From the NCBI GenBank assembly GCA_038258425.1, contig JBBSPV010000017.1, positions 1 through 64,000 of the forward strand: a stretch of 64,000 nucleotides of DNA, read 5' to 3'. The notes under the pieces are model-generated. The model had not been told where the DNA came from. It made no database searches and saw nothing but the letters and a program-made list of their open reading frames with translations. How positions within the stretch are numbered: the stretch's first letter is position 1; each line of letters starts with the position of its first letter. Positions 26,425-34,840 of this stretch are shown one piece after another. The stretch comes from DATLGB01 sp038258425 (GTDB lineage Bacteria > Actinomycetota > Thermoleophilia > Solirubrobacterales > Solirubrobacteraceae). The position numbers were made by a program, and so were the translations under genes.

Positions 26425-27662
26425 CAGGCACCCACCTCCGCGTAGATCGGTTCGGGACCCTCGGCGGTCGCGCCCAGGCCCTCCTGCTCGGCACCCACCA
26501 GGATGGCGATCTTGCCGAGGTGCTGGTTGTCGCGCATGAGCTGGTGCGCGTCGCCGACGCCCTCGAAGGGCATCGTCCGCCACAGGACGGGGCGGACCCG
26601 GCCCTGCTCGATGAGCTCGTTGGCCTTGTTGCACTCCCACGCGTTGGCGAAGTGCGAGCCGATGATCTGCTTCTGGCGCATCCACAGGTAGCGCACGTCG
26701 AAGTCGAGGTCGTAGCCCGTCGTACCGGCGCAGATGACGATCTTGCCGAACGGCTTGGCGCAGAACACCGACGTCGGGAAGGTGGCCTTGCCGACGTGCT
26801 CGAAGACGACGTCGGGCTGGTCGCCGAGGATGCCCTGGATGCGCTTGGAGAAGGCGCGGGCGACCTTGACGCGCGCGAGCTCCTCGTCGGCGGTCTCCCC
26901 GCCGGTGCGCATCATGCCCTTGAACTCCTCGCGGTGGACGTAGTCGACCGCGCCGAGGGACTTCACGAGCTCGCCCTTGTCGTCGGAGGAGACGACGCCG
27001 ACCGCCTGGGCGCCGGCGAGCGCGCACAGCTGGGTGGCGAAGACGCCGAGCCCGCCCGCGGCGCCCCAGATGAGGACCTTGGCGCCGGCCTGCATCTCGC
27101 ACTGGGTCATGAGCATCCGGTAGGCCGTGAAGTACACGAGGCCGTAGGAGGCCGACGCCTCCCAGGTCAGGTGGGCCGGCTTGGGGATCAGCTGCTGCGC
27201 CTGGACCTTCGTGAACTGCGCGAACGAGCCCCAGGTCGTCTCGTAGCCCCAGATGCGCTGCGAGGGCGCGGCCATCGGATCCAGCCCGTGAACCTCGGGA
27301 TCCTCGTAGGACGTCTGGTTGCAGTGGACGATGACCTCGTCGCCGGGCTGCCAGCGGGTGACGCCGGGGCCGACCTTCCAGACGATGCCGGAGGCGTCGG
27401 AGCCGCCGATGTGGTGCCCGAACTCCGGATGGTCGCCGTAGCGCATGACCGACACGGGCTCGCCGAGGGCCGCCCACACGTTGTTGTAGTTGACCCCTGC
27501 GGCCATGACCCGGACGATGACCTCGAAGGCGCCAGGCTCGGGGACCTCGATCTCCTCGAGCCGGAAGGCCTCGGAGGGTTCCCCGAAGCGCTCCTCCCGG
27601 ATGACCCAGGCGGCCATGGTCTTGGGCAGGGTCCCGGGCGCGACGTCGACGGAGGCGAGCAC
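26424..27662 (-). CDS. ccr: Crotonyl-CoA carboxylase/reductase
   Basis: A 412-residue medium-chain reductase that reduces crotonyl-CoA with NADPH while fixing CO2 to give ethylmalonyl-CoA, the defining step of the ethylmalonyl-CoA pathway. Family marks are AGVNYNNVWAALGEPVS, HIGGSDASGIVWKVG, SFAQFTKVQAQQLIPKP and the nucleotide loop LIWGAAGGLGVFATQL. GKIVICAGTTGYDLDFDVRYLWMRQK also follows, where ordinary quinone reductases diverge. GTG 27662 is chosen because TACGAT is 6 nt upstream and Ccr proteins carry a short leader before the MAAWVIREER core. Confidence 0.94.
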   Translation of the reverse strand: MLASVDVAPGTLPKTMAAWVIREERFGEPSEAFRLEEIEVPEPGAFEVIVRVMAAGVNYNNVWAALGEPVSVMRYGDHPEFGHHIGGSDASGIVWKVGPGVTRWQPGDEVIVHCNQTSYEDPEVHGLDPMAAPSQRIWGYETTWGSFAQFTKVQAQQLIPKPAHLTWEASASYGLVYFTAYRMLMTQCEMQAGAKVLIWGAAGGLGVFATQLCALAGAQAVGVVSSDDKGELVKSLGAVDYVHREEFKGMMRTGGETADEELARVKVARAFSKRIQGILGDQPDVVFEHVGKATFPTSVFCAKPFGKIVICAGTTGYDLDFDVRYLWMRQKQIIGSHFANAWECNKANELIEQGRVRPVLWRTMPFEGVGDAHQLMRDNQHLGKIAILVGAEQEGLGATAEGPEPIYAEVGA

Positions 27663-27668
27663 CGCCCG

Positions 27669-27674
27669 ATCGTA
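27669..27674 (-). promoter_or_regulatory. -10 element of ccr
   Basis: Minus-strand TACGAT, 6 nt before GTG 27662. Confidence 0.55.
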
Positions 27675-27682
27675 CCCGGAGC

Positions 27683-28630
27683 TCACCACCAGTCGCGCCG
27701 CCGCCACCACAGGACGAGGGCGAGGACGACGCTCGGGATCACGAGGGCGCCGATCTCGTAGCCCCAGAACGCCCGCTCGGAGGCGACGTGGTCGACGAGA
27801 AAGGCGAAGTTCTGCCCGAAGAAGCCGGTCACGAGCGTCCAGATGAGAAAGAACAGCGACCCGACGGCGATGAGCGCCGCCATCCGGTTGAGGCGGTTGG
27901 CGTTCGCGTTGAAGAAGCTCTGGGTCAGGTCGTTGAGGTCGCTCGTGAGGCGGCCGAGGTCGCTCTGGATGATCTCCAGGTGGGCCGTGACGTCGCGCAG
28001 CCACTCGCGCGAGCCGCGGGCGATGCCCGGCAGCTGCTGGATCGACTCCACGGCGGTCGTATAGCGCGCGCGCTGGGGCACGATGTGGCGCGTGAGGTCG
28101 TTGACCTGCTGCTTGAGGCGGTAGGCGACGGGCAGCTGCTCGCGGCGGGGACGGTCGAGGATCTGGGCCTCGACCTCGTCCACCCGGCGGTCGATGTGGA
28201 CGATCACCGGGTCCCAGCCGTCGGCGAGCGCGTCCAGCACGAGGTAGACGATCTCGTCCTCGGCCGCGAAGTCCGAGCCCGCGAGCCGGTCGTGCAGGGC
28301 GTCGAGCGGCGTGCGGCAGCGCCGCGCGGTGAAGATCCAGCCCCCGGAGATGTAGACGTGGACCTCGACCGGCTCGGCGCGGTCGTCGACCACGCGGGCG
28401 GAGAAGAACACGAGCAGGACGTGATCGCCGTAGTCGTCGAGCTTGGGCAGCTGCGACCACTCGCGCGTGTCCTCCATCGCGGCCGGGTGCAGGTGCAGCA
28501 GGTCGCGGACCCGGTTGAGGCTGTCCGGGCGTCCCTCCTCCTCGTCGACGAGGAGGTCGAGCCAGAAGTACTCGTCCGCGTCGAGCAGCGACCGGATCCG
28601 ATCCCCGTCGACCGCGGTGAGGACCTCCAT
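27683..28630 (-). CDS. corA: CorA-type divalent metal transporter
   Basis: A 315-residue CorA-superfamily channel. It has a large acidic cytoplasmic domain, a long helix (SREWLRDVTAHLEIIQSDLGRLTSDLNDLTQSF), and two C-terminal membrane helices (LIAVGSLFFLIWTLVTGFFG and YEIGALVIPSVVLALVLWW). The signature after helix 1 is FFGQNF, with Gln replacing the Met of the GMN motif, so ion selectivity may differ from Mg2+. ATG 28630 overlaps the stop of the lipoprotein gene (TAATG). Confidence 0.87.
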   Translation of the reverse strand: MEVLTAVDGDRIRSLLDADEYFWLDLLVDEEEGRPDSLNRVRDLLHLHPAAMEDTREWSQLPKLDDYGDHVLLVFFSARVVDDRAEPVEVHVYISGGWIFTARRCRTPLDALHDRLAGSDFAAEDEIVYLVLDALADGWDPVIVHIDRRVDEVEAQILDRPRREQLPVAYRLKQQVNDLTRHIVPQRARYTTAVESIQQLPGIARGSREWLRDVTAHLEIIQSDLGRLTSDLNDLTQSFFNANANRLNRMAALIAVGSLFFLIWTLVTGFFGQNFAFLVDHVASERAFWGYEIGALVIPSVVLALVLWWRRRDWW

Positions 28631-29055
28631 TAGGGCAACAGCAGCTGGTTCTGCGACGACGGGCGGGCGTGGCCGACGCGCAGCTTGGCCGGTGCGATCG
28701 CCTTGCCGCCCGTGCTCAGGTCGTAGCGGCCGGGCTTGACCACGAGGTTGAGCTTCGCGGTGCCCTGCGGGTTGATCGGGGCCGTCCGCTGCCGCAGGCC
28801 GCCCTCGGCGGCGCCGAGCTCGTCGGACTCCACCGTGACGCGGTGGGTCTTGTCCGTGAGGTTGGCGATGATGATCTCGATCGGCCCGCCGCCGACGCGC
28901 GCGGGCGAGATGCGCAGGGTGTCGTCGGTGATCGAGGCGGTCAGGGTCAGCGGCGCCGCCGGGCGCGCATCGTTGGCGTAGCCACCGTCGCTCCCGCATC
29001 CGGCGGCGAGCAGCCCGGTCGCGAGCAGCGCCGATGTGGTGCGTGCGAGCCTCAA
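28630..29055 (-). CDS. Lipoprotein with cupredoxin-like domain
   Basis: A 141-residue lipoprotein. The signal peptide ends in the lipobox LLAAGC (C20). The mature part (LTLTASITDDTLRISPARV ... IEIIIANLTDKTHRVTVES) resembles the beta-sandwich of cupredoxin-like extracellular proteins but lacks obvious Cu ligands. TTG 29055 is the start, supported by GGAGGA at 29065-29060. TAGGGT (29080-29075) may be the -10. It is coupled to corA, so a metal-related role is conceivable. Confidence 0.75.
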   Translation of the reverse strand: MRLARTTSALLATGLLAAGCGSDGGYANDARPAAPLTLTASITDDTLRISPARVGGGPIEIIIANLTDKTHRVTVESDELGAAEGGLRQRTAPINPQGTAKLNLVVKPGRYDLSTGGKAIAPAKLRVGHARPSSQNQLLLP

Positions 29056-29133
29056 CGATTCCTCCGTCGGGCGGACCCTAACGCAAGCGTCCGTGCATGG
29101 CGTCCGGTGCGTGCCGTATCACGCGTCGGCCCC

Positions 29134-30819
29134 ATGCTCCTCGAGAATTCCCTGCTGCACGCCGAATTCCTCGCCGTCGACACGGAGACCAACGGCCTCA
29201 GCCGCGAGCGCTGCGAGCTGACGGAGATCGGCGCCGTGCTCGTCGGCGGCGGCGAGCTGCACGACCGCTGGGGGTCGCTCGTCGGCGTCTCGGCCCCCCT
29301 GACGGCCGGCATCCAGCGCTTCACGGGCATCAGCCAGGCCATGGTCGATCAGGCGGCGTCGCCCGAGGTCGTGCTGCCCGAGCTCGCCCGGCGCCTGCGC
29401 GGCCGGGTCCTCGTCGCGCATTCCGCGCGCTTCGACGCCGGAGTGCTGCGCCAGGCCTTCGCGCGGGCGGGACTCGACTGGGCGGATCCGCCAGTGCTGT
29501 GCACGGTGGCGATGGCGCGCCGGCTCGCGCCCCTCCAGGAGCGGCGCGGACTGGCCCCGCTGGCCGACGCCCTGGGCATCGAGGTCGGCGTCACCCATCG
29601 CGCCCTGCCCGACGCCGAGCTCTGCGCGCAGGTCTTCTGCGCGCTCTTCAAGCGGCTCTGCGCGCACGCCCCGACGGTGGGGGACGCCGTCGCGCTGCTC
29701 GCTCCGCGGCGGCGCGCGTCGCGCACGCGGCGGCCTGCCGCAGCCGGCACGCGCCTCCGCCGGCCCGTCGAGCGCCGGCCCGATCTGCGGGCGCTGCCCC
29801 GCGGCCCCGGCGTCTACGTCTTCCGCGACGCCGACGGCCGGCCGCTGTACGTCGGGAAGTCCGTCGACGTCCGGACCCGGGCGCGCTCGCACTTCACCTC
29901 CGGGGCGGCCTGGACGGCGCAGGCCGAGAGCGTGGACTGCGAGCCGACGGAATCCGATCTCGGCGCCCTGCTGCTCGAGCACCGGCTGCTGCGGGCGCTG
30001 AAGCCGCCCGCCAACGTCAAGGGCGTGCGCGAGCCGGACGGGCGCGTGTACCTGCGCTGCCGCCTGGACATCGCGTTCCCGATCCTCGAGGTCGCGCGCG
30101 AGCCGGCCGCCGGCAACGCCGTCTGCATCGGCCCGGTGCGGGGGCGCGCGGCGGCGGTCGAGCTCGTCGAGCAGCTCAACTCGCTGTTCGGCCTGCGCCA
30201 CTGCGGCCGGACGCTGCGGCGCCGCGACTGGCCCTCGGTGTACGGGCAGATGGGCCGCTGCCTGTCGCCCTGCCTCGGCGACCTCGACCCCAACCTCTAC
30301 CGCGAGCGCCTCGAGGCGGCCCTGCGGCCGTTCTTCGACACCCGCGACGGTGGCCGCGCGCTGCTGCGCCACGTCGACGACCAGCTCGCGCACGCCGTGG
30401 CCGGGCAGCGGTTCGAGCGCGCGGCCGTGCTGCGCCGGCGCCGCGAGCGCCTGGCGGCGCTGCTCGCCCGGCTCGGAGGCGTCGTGCGCGCGGTCCACGC
30501 CGGATCGCGGCTCGTGGTCGCGCCGCACCCGAGCGCCGTCGGACGCGGCGACGCATTCTGGATCGTCGGGGGACGGGTCGTGGATCGCGCGGGCCTGGCC
30601 GTGGCCCGGCTGGAGGTCGCCGAGCGCACCGCGGAGGCATTGCGGGCGGCGGGGCCGCCGAGGCGCGAGCTCGGCGCGTGGCTCGCGCCGCACGAGCTCG
30701 CCGAGGTGCGGCTCGTCGGGGCCTGGCTCGCCGGCAACGACGGAGCGCGCACGCTCGAGCTCGACCCGGTGCCCTCCGCGGGCCGCCTGACGGCGTTCCT
30801 CGCGGGCGCCGGGCCCTAG
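29134..30819 (+). CDS. DnaQ-like exonuclease fused to UvrC-type GIY-YIG domain
   Basis: A 561-residue fusion. Residues 1-190 are a DEDD 3'-5' exonuclease of the DnaQ type (D16 and E18 in AVDTETNG, LVAHSARFDAGVLRQAF, THRALPDAELCAQVF). A short basic linker leads to a GIY-YIG nuclease at about 224-300 (GPGVYVFRDADGRPLYVGKSVDVRTRARSHF). A UvrC-like region follows with CGRTLRRRDWPSVYGQMGRCLSPCLG. This architecture recurs in actinobacteria, and its role in repair or in replication proofreading is not settled. No LexA box is visible upstream. The stop codon interlocks in CTAG with ygfZ. Confidence 0.88.
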   Translation: MLLENSLLHAEFLAVDTETNGLSRERCELTEIGAVLVGGGELHDRWGSLVGVSAPLTAGIQRFTGISQAMVDQAASPEVVLPELARRLRGRVLVAHSARFDAGVLRQAFARAGLDWADPPVLCTVAMARRLAPLQERRGLAPLADALGIEVGVTHRALPDAELCAQVFCALFKRLCAHAPTVGDAVALLAPRRRASRTRRPAAAGTRLRRPVERRPDLRALPRGPGVYVFRDADGRPLYVGKSVDVRTRARSHFTSGAAWTAQAESVDCEPTESDLGALLLEHRLLRALKPPANVKGVREPDGRVYLRCRLDIAFPILEVAREPAAGNAVCIGPVRGRAAAVELVEQLNSLFGLRHCGRTLRRRDWPSVYGQMGRCLSPCLGDLDPNLYRERLEAALRPFFDTRDGGRALLRHVDDQLAHAVAGQRFERAAVLRRRRERLAALLARLGGVVRAVHAGSRLVVAPHPSAVGRGDAFWIVGGRVVDRAGLAVARLEVAERTAEALRAAGPPRRELGAWLAPHELAEVRLVGAWLAGNDGARTLELDPVPSAGRLTAFLAGAGP

Positions 30820-31769
30820 AAGGGGAGCTCGGCCACGGTCGCCGTCGCGCCCGCGTCGCCCGCGTCGAGCTGGGCGCCCGGCTCGGCCTCGCGGCGGACG
30901 AGGGCCAGGGCGATCGGCCCGTGGACGGGCGAGACGACGCTCGAGGCGACGCGCCCCACGACCTTGGTGCCGAGGCGCAGCTCGGTCCCGGCCGGCACCG
31001 GCGCCGTCAGCCGCAGGCCGCGCAGGTGGCGGTTCGGCTTGCCCCGGTAGAAGAGGCGGGCCACCGTCTCCTGGCCGACATAGCAGCCCTTGGTGAAGGA
31101 CACGGCACGCTCGTTGAGCCCCGCCTCCTGGGGGATGACCGTGTCGTCGAGCTCGAAGCCGTAGCGCGGGCGGCCACGCTCGACGCGCACGACCTCGTCC
31201 GCCGCCTCCGAGACGGGCTCGGCGCCGGCCGCCTCCAGCGCCTCGCGGATCACCTCCGTCGCCCCGGTGTCGCAGATCGCGTCGACGCCGGCGGCGGTGA
31301 CGACGAGCCGCACGCGGGCGCCCGCCAGCTCGCCGAGCCGGTGCGCGTGCTCGGCCTGCGGGAGGTCCTCGGCGCCGGCGAGCCGCCGCGCGTCGGGCCC
31401 GACGAGGGAGAGCAGGCCGCGCTGGACGGTGCGCTTCTCGAGCTCGACGGCGCGGCCGAGCTTGAAGCGCCGCACGAGGTTGAACAGCTCCTGCAGCGTC
31501 GAGCGCTCCGTGTCGAGCCACAGCCCGGCCTCGCCGCCGTCGAGGATGCGCAGGTCGCCGAGCATCTTGCCCTTCGGGGTGAGGAAGGCCGCGTAGCAGC
31601 CGTCCCCCGTCCGCAGGCCGCAGACGTCGTTGGAGACCTGGCCCTGGAGGAAGTCCTTGGCCTCCGGGCCTTTGAGCAGCAGCTTGCCGCGCTCGGAGCG
31701 GTCCACGAGCCCGCAGCGGCGGGTCAGCGCCTCGTGCTCCGCGGCGAGCGTGGTCTCGAGCGTCGCCAT
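30816..31769 (-). CDS. ygfZ: YgfZ/GcvT-like folate-binding protein
   Basis: A 317-residue member of the YgfZ/IBA57 family, which uses folate to help assemble or repair Fe-S enzymes. The diagnostic KGCYVGQE motif has its Cys at residue 229. The N-terminal FLQGQVSNDVCGLRTGDGCYAAF segment is typical. ATG 31769 is chosen over an upstream in-frame codon because TAGCGT (31777-31782) sits 7 nt before it. Clients could include the radical-SAM F420 enzyme FbiC, though that is speculation. Confidence 0.9.
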   Translation of the reverse strand: MATLETTLAAEHEALTRRCGLVDRSERGKLLLKGPEAKDFLQGQVSNDVCGLRTGDGCYAAFLTPKGKMLGDLRILDGGEAGLWLDTERSTLQELFNLVRRFKLGRAVELEKRTVQRGLLSLVGPDARRLAGAEDLPQAEHAHRLGELAGARVRLVVTAAGVDAICDTGATEVIREALEAAGAEPVSEAADEVVRVERGRPRYGFELDDTVIPQEAGLNERAVSFTKGCYVGQETVARLFYRGKPNRHLRGLRLTAPVPAGTELRLGTKVVGRVASSVVSPVHGPIALALVRREAEPGAQLDAGDAGATATVAELPF

Positions 31770-31776
31770 GCGTCCC

Positions 31777-31782
31777 ACGCTA
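31777..31782 (-). promoter_or_regulatory. -10 element of ygfZ
   Basis: Minus-strand TAGCGT, 7 nt before ATG 31769. Confidence 0.5.
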
Positions 31783-31807
31783 GCCCGCGGCGTCACACTG
31801 TGGGGCC

Positions 31808-32182
31808 GTGAGTCCGGGCTCGCCGAGAACCGACCTGCAGACCCTCGGCGCGCTCCTGCGCGCCCAGCGCCAGGCCGCGCGGCTGTCGCTGCGCGAGCTC
31901 TCCGCGCTGACAGAGGTCTCCAACGCCTACCTCAGCCAGGTGGAGCGCGGGATGCACGAGCCGTCGCTCAGCGTCCTGCGCGCCGTCGCCGCCGCGCTGC
32001 GCATCTCGCTGGCGCCGCTGCTCGTGTCCGCGGGGGTGCTCGAGGCGGGCGACGCGGACGGTGGGGAGGCGAGCCCGCAGGACACGGAAGCCGCGATCCT
32101 GCGCGACCGGAACCTCAGTGAGCCGCAGCGGTTCGCGCTGCTGAGCGTCTACCGGAGCTTCGTGCCGGCGTCCCGGCGGTGA
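31808..32182 (+). CDS. XRE-family (Cro/CI) helix-turn-helix regulator
   Basis: A 124-residue protein with an N-terminal HTH_3 domain at residues 11-70 (LGALLRAQRQAARLSLRELSALTEVSNAYLSQVERGMHEPS). A short C-terminal helical tail follows (LSEPQRFALLSVYRSFV). No sensor domain is present. GTG 31808 starts 38 bp from the divergent ygfZ start. The next gene downstream has its own promoter. Confidence 0.88.
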   Translation: MSPGSPRTDLQTLGALLRAQRQAARLSLRELSALTEVSNAYLSQVERGMHEPSLSVLRAVAAALRISLAPLLVSAGVLEAGDADGGEASPQDTEAAILRDRNLSEPQRFALLSVYRSFVPASRR

Positions 32183-32206
32183 TCGATATGTCGAGCGACT
32201 GCGTGA

Positions 32207-32212
32207 TATGGT
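32207..32212 (+). promoter_or_regulatory. -10 element of the PHB depolymerase gene
   Basis: TATGGT, 6 nt before ATG 32219. Confidence 0.5.
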
Positions 32213-32218
32213 GAGCGC

Positions 32219-33151
32219 ATGGCACGCATCGACTGGCCGACGCGCCGACGGGTGAGCACCACCGCCGACCCGGTCCCCCTGCACGTCCCGGCCGGGCTCG
32301 ATCCCCGCCGGCCGGCGCCGCTGATCTGCATGCTGCACGGCTGCACGCAGGACCCGACGACGTTCGCCGCCGCCACGCGGATGGACGCCGCGGCCGACCG
32401 CCACGGCTTCGTCGTCGCGTACCCCGGGCAGTCGCGCAGGGAGAACCCGCAGGGCTGCTGGAACTGGTTCCAAGCGCAGCACCAGCGCCGCGACGGCGGC
32501 GAGCCGGCGGTCCTCGCGAGCCTCGTCCGGCGGCTGCTGGAACCCAACGAGCGCTGCACGCTCGACCCCGGACGGGTCTACGTGGCCGGCCTGTCGGCGG
32601 GCGGCGCCATGGCCGTGAACCTCGCCACCTGCTACCCGGACCTCGTGGCCGCCGTGGCGGTGCACTCCGGGCTCGCCTTCGGGGCGGCGACGAGCGTCGC
32701 CGCCGCCTTCTCGGTGATGGCCCGGGGCGGGAAGGACCTCGAGGCGCTCGGACGCGCCGCCCGCAGCGCGATGGGCGCCCGCGCGCGGCGCGTGCCGACG
32801 ATGGTCGTCCACGGCAGCGCCGACCGCACCGTCGCGCCGATCAACGGCCGGCAGGTGCTCGAGCAGTCCATGCTCGTCCGGCCCGCGGCGGGCCTGCACG
32901 CCGTGGCCGCCGACCTCGCGCACCCGTCGGCGTCCGGGCGCGGGCAGGTCGACGGCGGCCTCGCGTACACGTGGTCGCGCTGGACCGACGGCGACGGGCG
33001 CCCGGCGCACGCGCTGCTCGAGGTCGACGGCCTCGGTCACGCGTGGTCCGGCGGTGCGGCCGGCGGCTCGTTCGCCGATCCGCGGGGGCCCGACGCGAGC
33101 GAGGCGATCTGCCGCTTCTTCGCGGAGGTCGGCGCGCCCGCGGGCCGGTAA
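32219..33151 (+). CDS. PHB depolymerase-family esterase
   Basis: A 310-residue alpha/beta hydrolase of the polyhydroxybutyrate depolymerase (Esterase_phd) type. The oxyanion segment is PLICMLHGCTQDP, and the triad is S126 (GLSAGG), D202 (HGSADRTV) and H274 (GLGHAWSGG). There is no clear signal peptide, so an intracellular or feruloyl-esterase-like activity is possible. Degradation of stored PHB would yield 3-hydroxybutyrate and acetoacetyl-CoA, which is consistent with the acetoacetyl-CoA synthetase and ccr genes in this window. TATGGT lies 6 nt before the ATG. Confidence 0.88.
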   Translation: MARIDWPTRRRVSTTADPVPLHVPAGLDPRRPAPLICMLHGCTQDPTTFAAATRMDAAADRHGFVVAYPGQSRRENPQGCWNWFQAQHQRRDGGEPAVLASLVRRLLEPNERCTLDPGRVYVAGLSAGGAMAVNLATCYPDLVAAVAVHSGLAFGAATSVAAAFSVMARGGKDLEALGRAARSAMGARARRVPTMVVHGSADRTVAPINGRQVLEQSMLVRPAAGLHAVAADLAHPSASGRGQVDGGLAYTWSRWTDGDGRPAHALLEVDGLGHAWSGGAAGGSFADPRGPDASEAICRFFAEVGAPAGR

Positions 33152-33154
33152 GGT
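33149..33154 (+). promoter_or_regulatory. -10 element overlapping a stop codon
   Basis: TAAGGT begins with the TAA stop of the PHB depolymerase gene (33149-33151) and lies 9 nt before ATG 33164. Confidence 0.5.
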
Positions 33155-33163
33155 CCGCCACCG

Positions 33164-33523
33164 ATGGGCCTCGCCGACGACTTCCAGGAGATCCTCGACT
33201 CGCTGCCGTCGGACTGGACGGACCTCGAGTTCGACCTGCGCGTGGACGAGTCGCGCTACCTCGACGCCGCGACGCTGCTCGTCGTCTGCAACGCGCAGCC
33301 CTACTCCAACCACGACTGGCACTGGCGGATCCTCGTGGCCCACCAGTTCGGCCACGCGGCGGCCGCACCGGCGGTGCACGGCGCGCTCAAGACGCTCGAC
33401 GCGTCGGAGATCCCCGGCGAGCTCGCGCTGCGCGAGCTGCGGGAGGGGCGCGTGGAGGTCACCCACACCTGGGGCCGGCCGGAGTCGGTCAACCGGGAGT
33501 TCAAGCGGCTGCGCGCCCAGTAG
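33164..33523 (+). CDS. Conserved hypothetical protein
   Basis: I do not recognise this 119-residue soluble protein (MGLADDFQEILDSLPSDWTD ... VTHTWGRPESVNREFKRLRA). It has an acidic N-terminal helix, an aromatic patch around NAQPYSNHDWHWRILVAHQFGHA and no cysteine pair or membrane segment. The next gene begins two bases after its stop, so the two are likely cotranslated. Confidence 0.7.
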   Translation: MGLADDFQEILDSLPSDWTDLEFDLRVDESRYLDAATLLVVCNAQPYSNHDWHWRILVAHQFGHAAAAPAVHGALKTLDASEIPGELALRELREGRVEVTHTWGRPESVNREFKRLRAQ

Positions 33524-33525
33524 CC

Positions 33526-33867
33526 GTGGCACGCGTCCTCGCGGTCTTCGACGACCTGCTGCTCGGCTCCAACGTCGTCGGCCTGCTGCGCTCCGCCGGC
33601 CACGACGTGCGCCTGGTCGGCCCGGCGGCGGTGGCCGGCGAGGCCGAGACCGGTGCCGACGTCGTGGTCGTCGACCTCGGCTCGGCGGGCTTCGACGGCG
33701 TCGAGGTGGCCGCGAGCGCCGGGACTGGGCGGCGTCTGGGCGTCTACTCCCACGTCCACGTGGAGCAGCGCCGGGCGGCCGAGGCGGCCGGCTTCGACCT
33801 CGTCGTGCCCCGCTCGCGCATGATGCGCGAGGGCCCGGCGCTCGTGGCCGGGCTCAGCCCCGGTTGA
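33526..33867 (+). CDS. Receiver-like small protein
   Basis: A 113-residue protein with the alternating strand/helix pattern of a response-regulator receiver (VARVLAVFDDLLLGSNVVGLLRSAGHDVRLVG ... ADVVVVDLGSAGFDGVEV). The central Asp (VVVVDLG) could be a phospho-acceptor, but the acidic N-terminal pocket is only partly kept and the conserved Lys is absent. It may therefore be a pseudo-receiver. GTG 33526 follows the previous stop by two bases. Its 3' end overlaps the convergent gene by 14 nt. Confidence 0.65.
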   Translation: MARVLAVFDDLLLGSNVVGLLRSAGHDVRLVGPAAVAGEAETGADVVVVDLGSAGFDGVEVAASAGTGRRLGVYSHVHVEQRRAAEAAGFDLVVPRSRMMREGPALVAGLSPG

Positions 33868-34840
33868 CCGGGCCGACCACGTCGAAGTCGAAGAGGCGGT
33901 CGACGTCGGGCTCGCGATCGACGATCCCGAAGCGGACGTCCCAGCGCGCCCAGGCGCGCAGCCGGTCGCGCGAGAGCACGCCGTAGGTCCCGACGCCGGC
34001 CGTGAAGGCCGGCGCGACCGCGTCGAGCTGGCGTGCAAGCCCCTCGCGGTCGAGCCCGTCCTCGCGGGTCAGCATGGCCTGCACGGCACTCTCCGGATCG
34101 GCCTGCGTCTCGACGTACCCGCGCTGCAGCGCGCGGACGAGGGCCGTCACCTCGTTGCGGCGGTCCTCGAGCGTCGGCCGGCTCACGACGAGCACGAGCT
34201 CTGGGTAGCGCGGGGCCCCGTAGGCGTCGACGCGGAACTGCTCGAAGCCCGGCCGCCGGCGGTCGAGCTCGACTCCCTCGACGTTCCAGAACGCCGTCGC
34301 TGCGTCCACGCGCCCGGTGAGCAGCGCCTTGACCGCCGCGAAGCCGATCGTCGTGCGCCGCACGCGGCGGGGGTTCCCGCCCCCACCGCGCACGACGGAG
34401 TCCAGCACGGCGTCGTCGGAGGGCAGGCCGGTGACCCCGACGCGCCGGCCCTCGAGCGCCCGGGGCGAGCGCGTGCCCGGGCGGGCGATCACCGCGGCGA
34501 GCGGTCGCTGGACGACGGCCATGACGCCGACGAGGTCGTCCGCGCCGCGGCGGGCGGCGAGCGCGAGGTCCTGGACGTCGAGGATCGCCGCGTCGGCGCG
34601 CCCGGAGCGCAGGAGCTTCAGCGCGTCGGTCGAGGCCCCGGGCCGGCGGACCGTGAGGTCGATGCCCTCCGCCTCGTCGTAGCCGCGCTCCTGCGCCAGG
34701 TAGATGCCGGCGTGGACGGCGTTGGGCTGGAAGTCCAGCAGCAGCGTCGTCTCGGCGTCGGGCGCACCGGCGCTGGCGCCCCCGCAGCCCGCCAGGGCCG
34801 TCAAGATCAGCAGCAGAAGCGTCAACCGTCGCCGGTACAC
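33854..34840 (-). CDS. NMT1/THI5-like ABC substrate-binding lipoprotein
   Basis: A 328-residue periplasmic-type binding protein anchored as a lipoprotein (lipobox ALAGC, C19). The body (TTLLLDFQPNAVHAGIYLAQERGYDEAEGIDLTV ... GRADAAILDVQDLALAARRG) matches the NMT1/THI5/SsuA group, which binds pyrimidine precursors of thiamine, nitrate or sulfonates. No permease or ATPase gene is nearby, so it is an orphan component here. GTG 34840 has TAGCGT 7 nt upstream. Confidence 0.85.
   Translation of the reverse strand: MYRRRLTLLLLILTALAGCGGASAGAPDAETTLLLDFQPNAVHAGIYLAQERGYDEAEGIDLTVRRPGASTDALKLLRSGRADAAILDVQDLALAARRGADDLVGVMAVVQRPLAAVIARPGTRSPRALEGRRVGVTGLPSDDAVLDSVVRGGGGNPRRVRRTTIGFAAVKALLTGRVDAATAFWNVEGVELDRRRPGFEQFRVDAYGAPRYPELVLVVSRPTLEDRRNEVTALVRALQRGYVETQADPESAVQAMLTREDGLDREGLARQLDAVAPAFTAGVGTYGVLSRDRLRAWARWDVRFGIVDREPDVDRLFDFDVVGPVNRG

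Noticed and set aside
26424..28460. Fusion of CorA and Ccr in one 678-codon frame
   Set aside because: The frame is merely open upstream of ccr. CorA is encoded in another frame, and the -10 TACGAT plus GTG 27662 define the ccr start.
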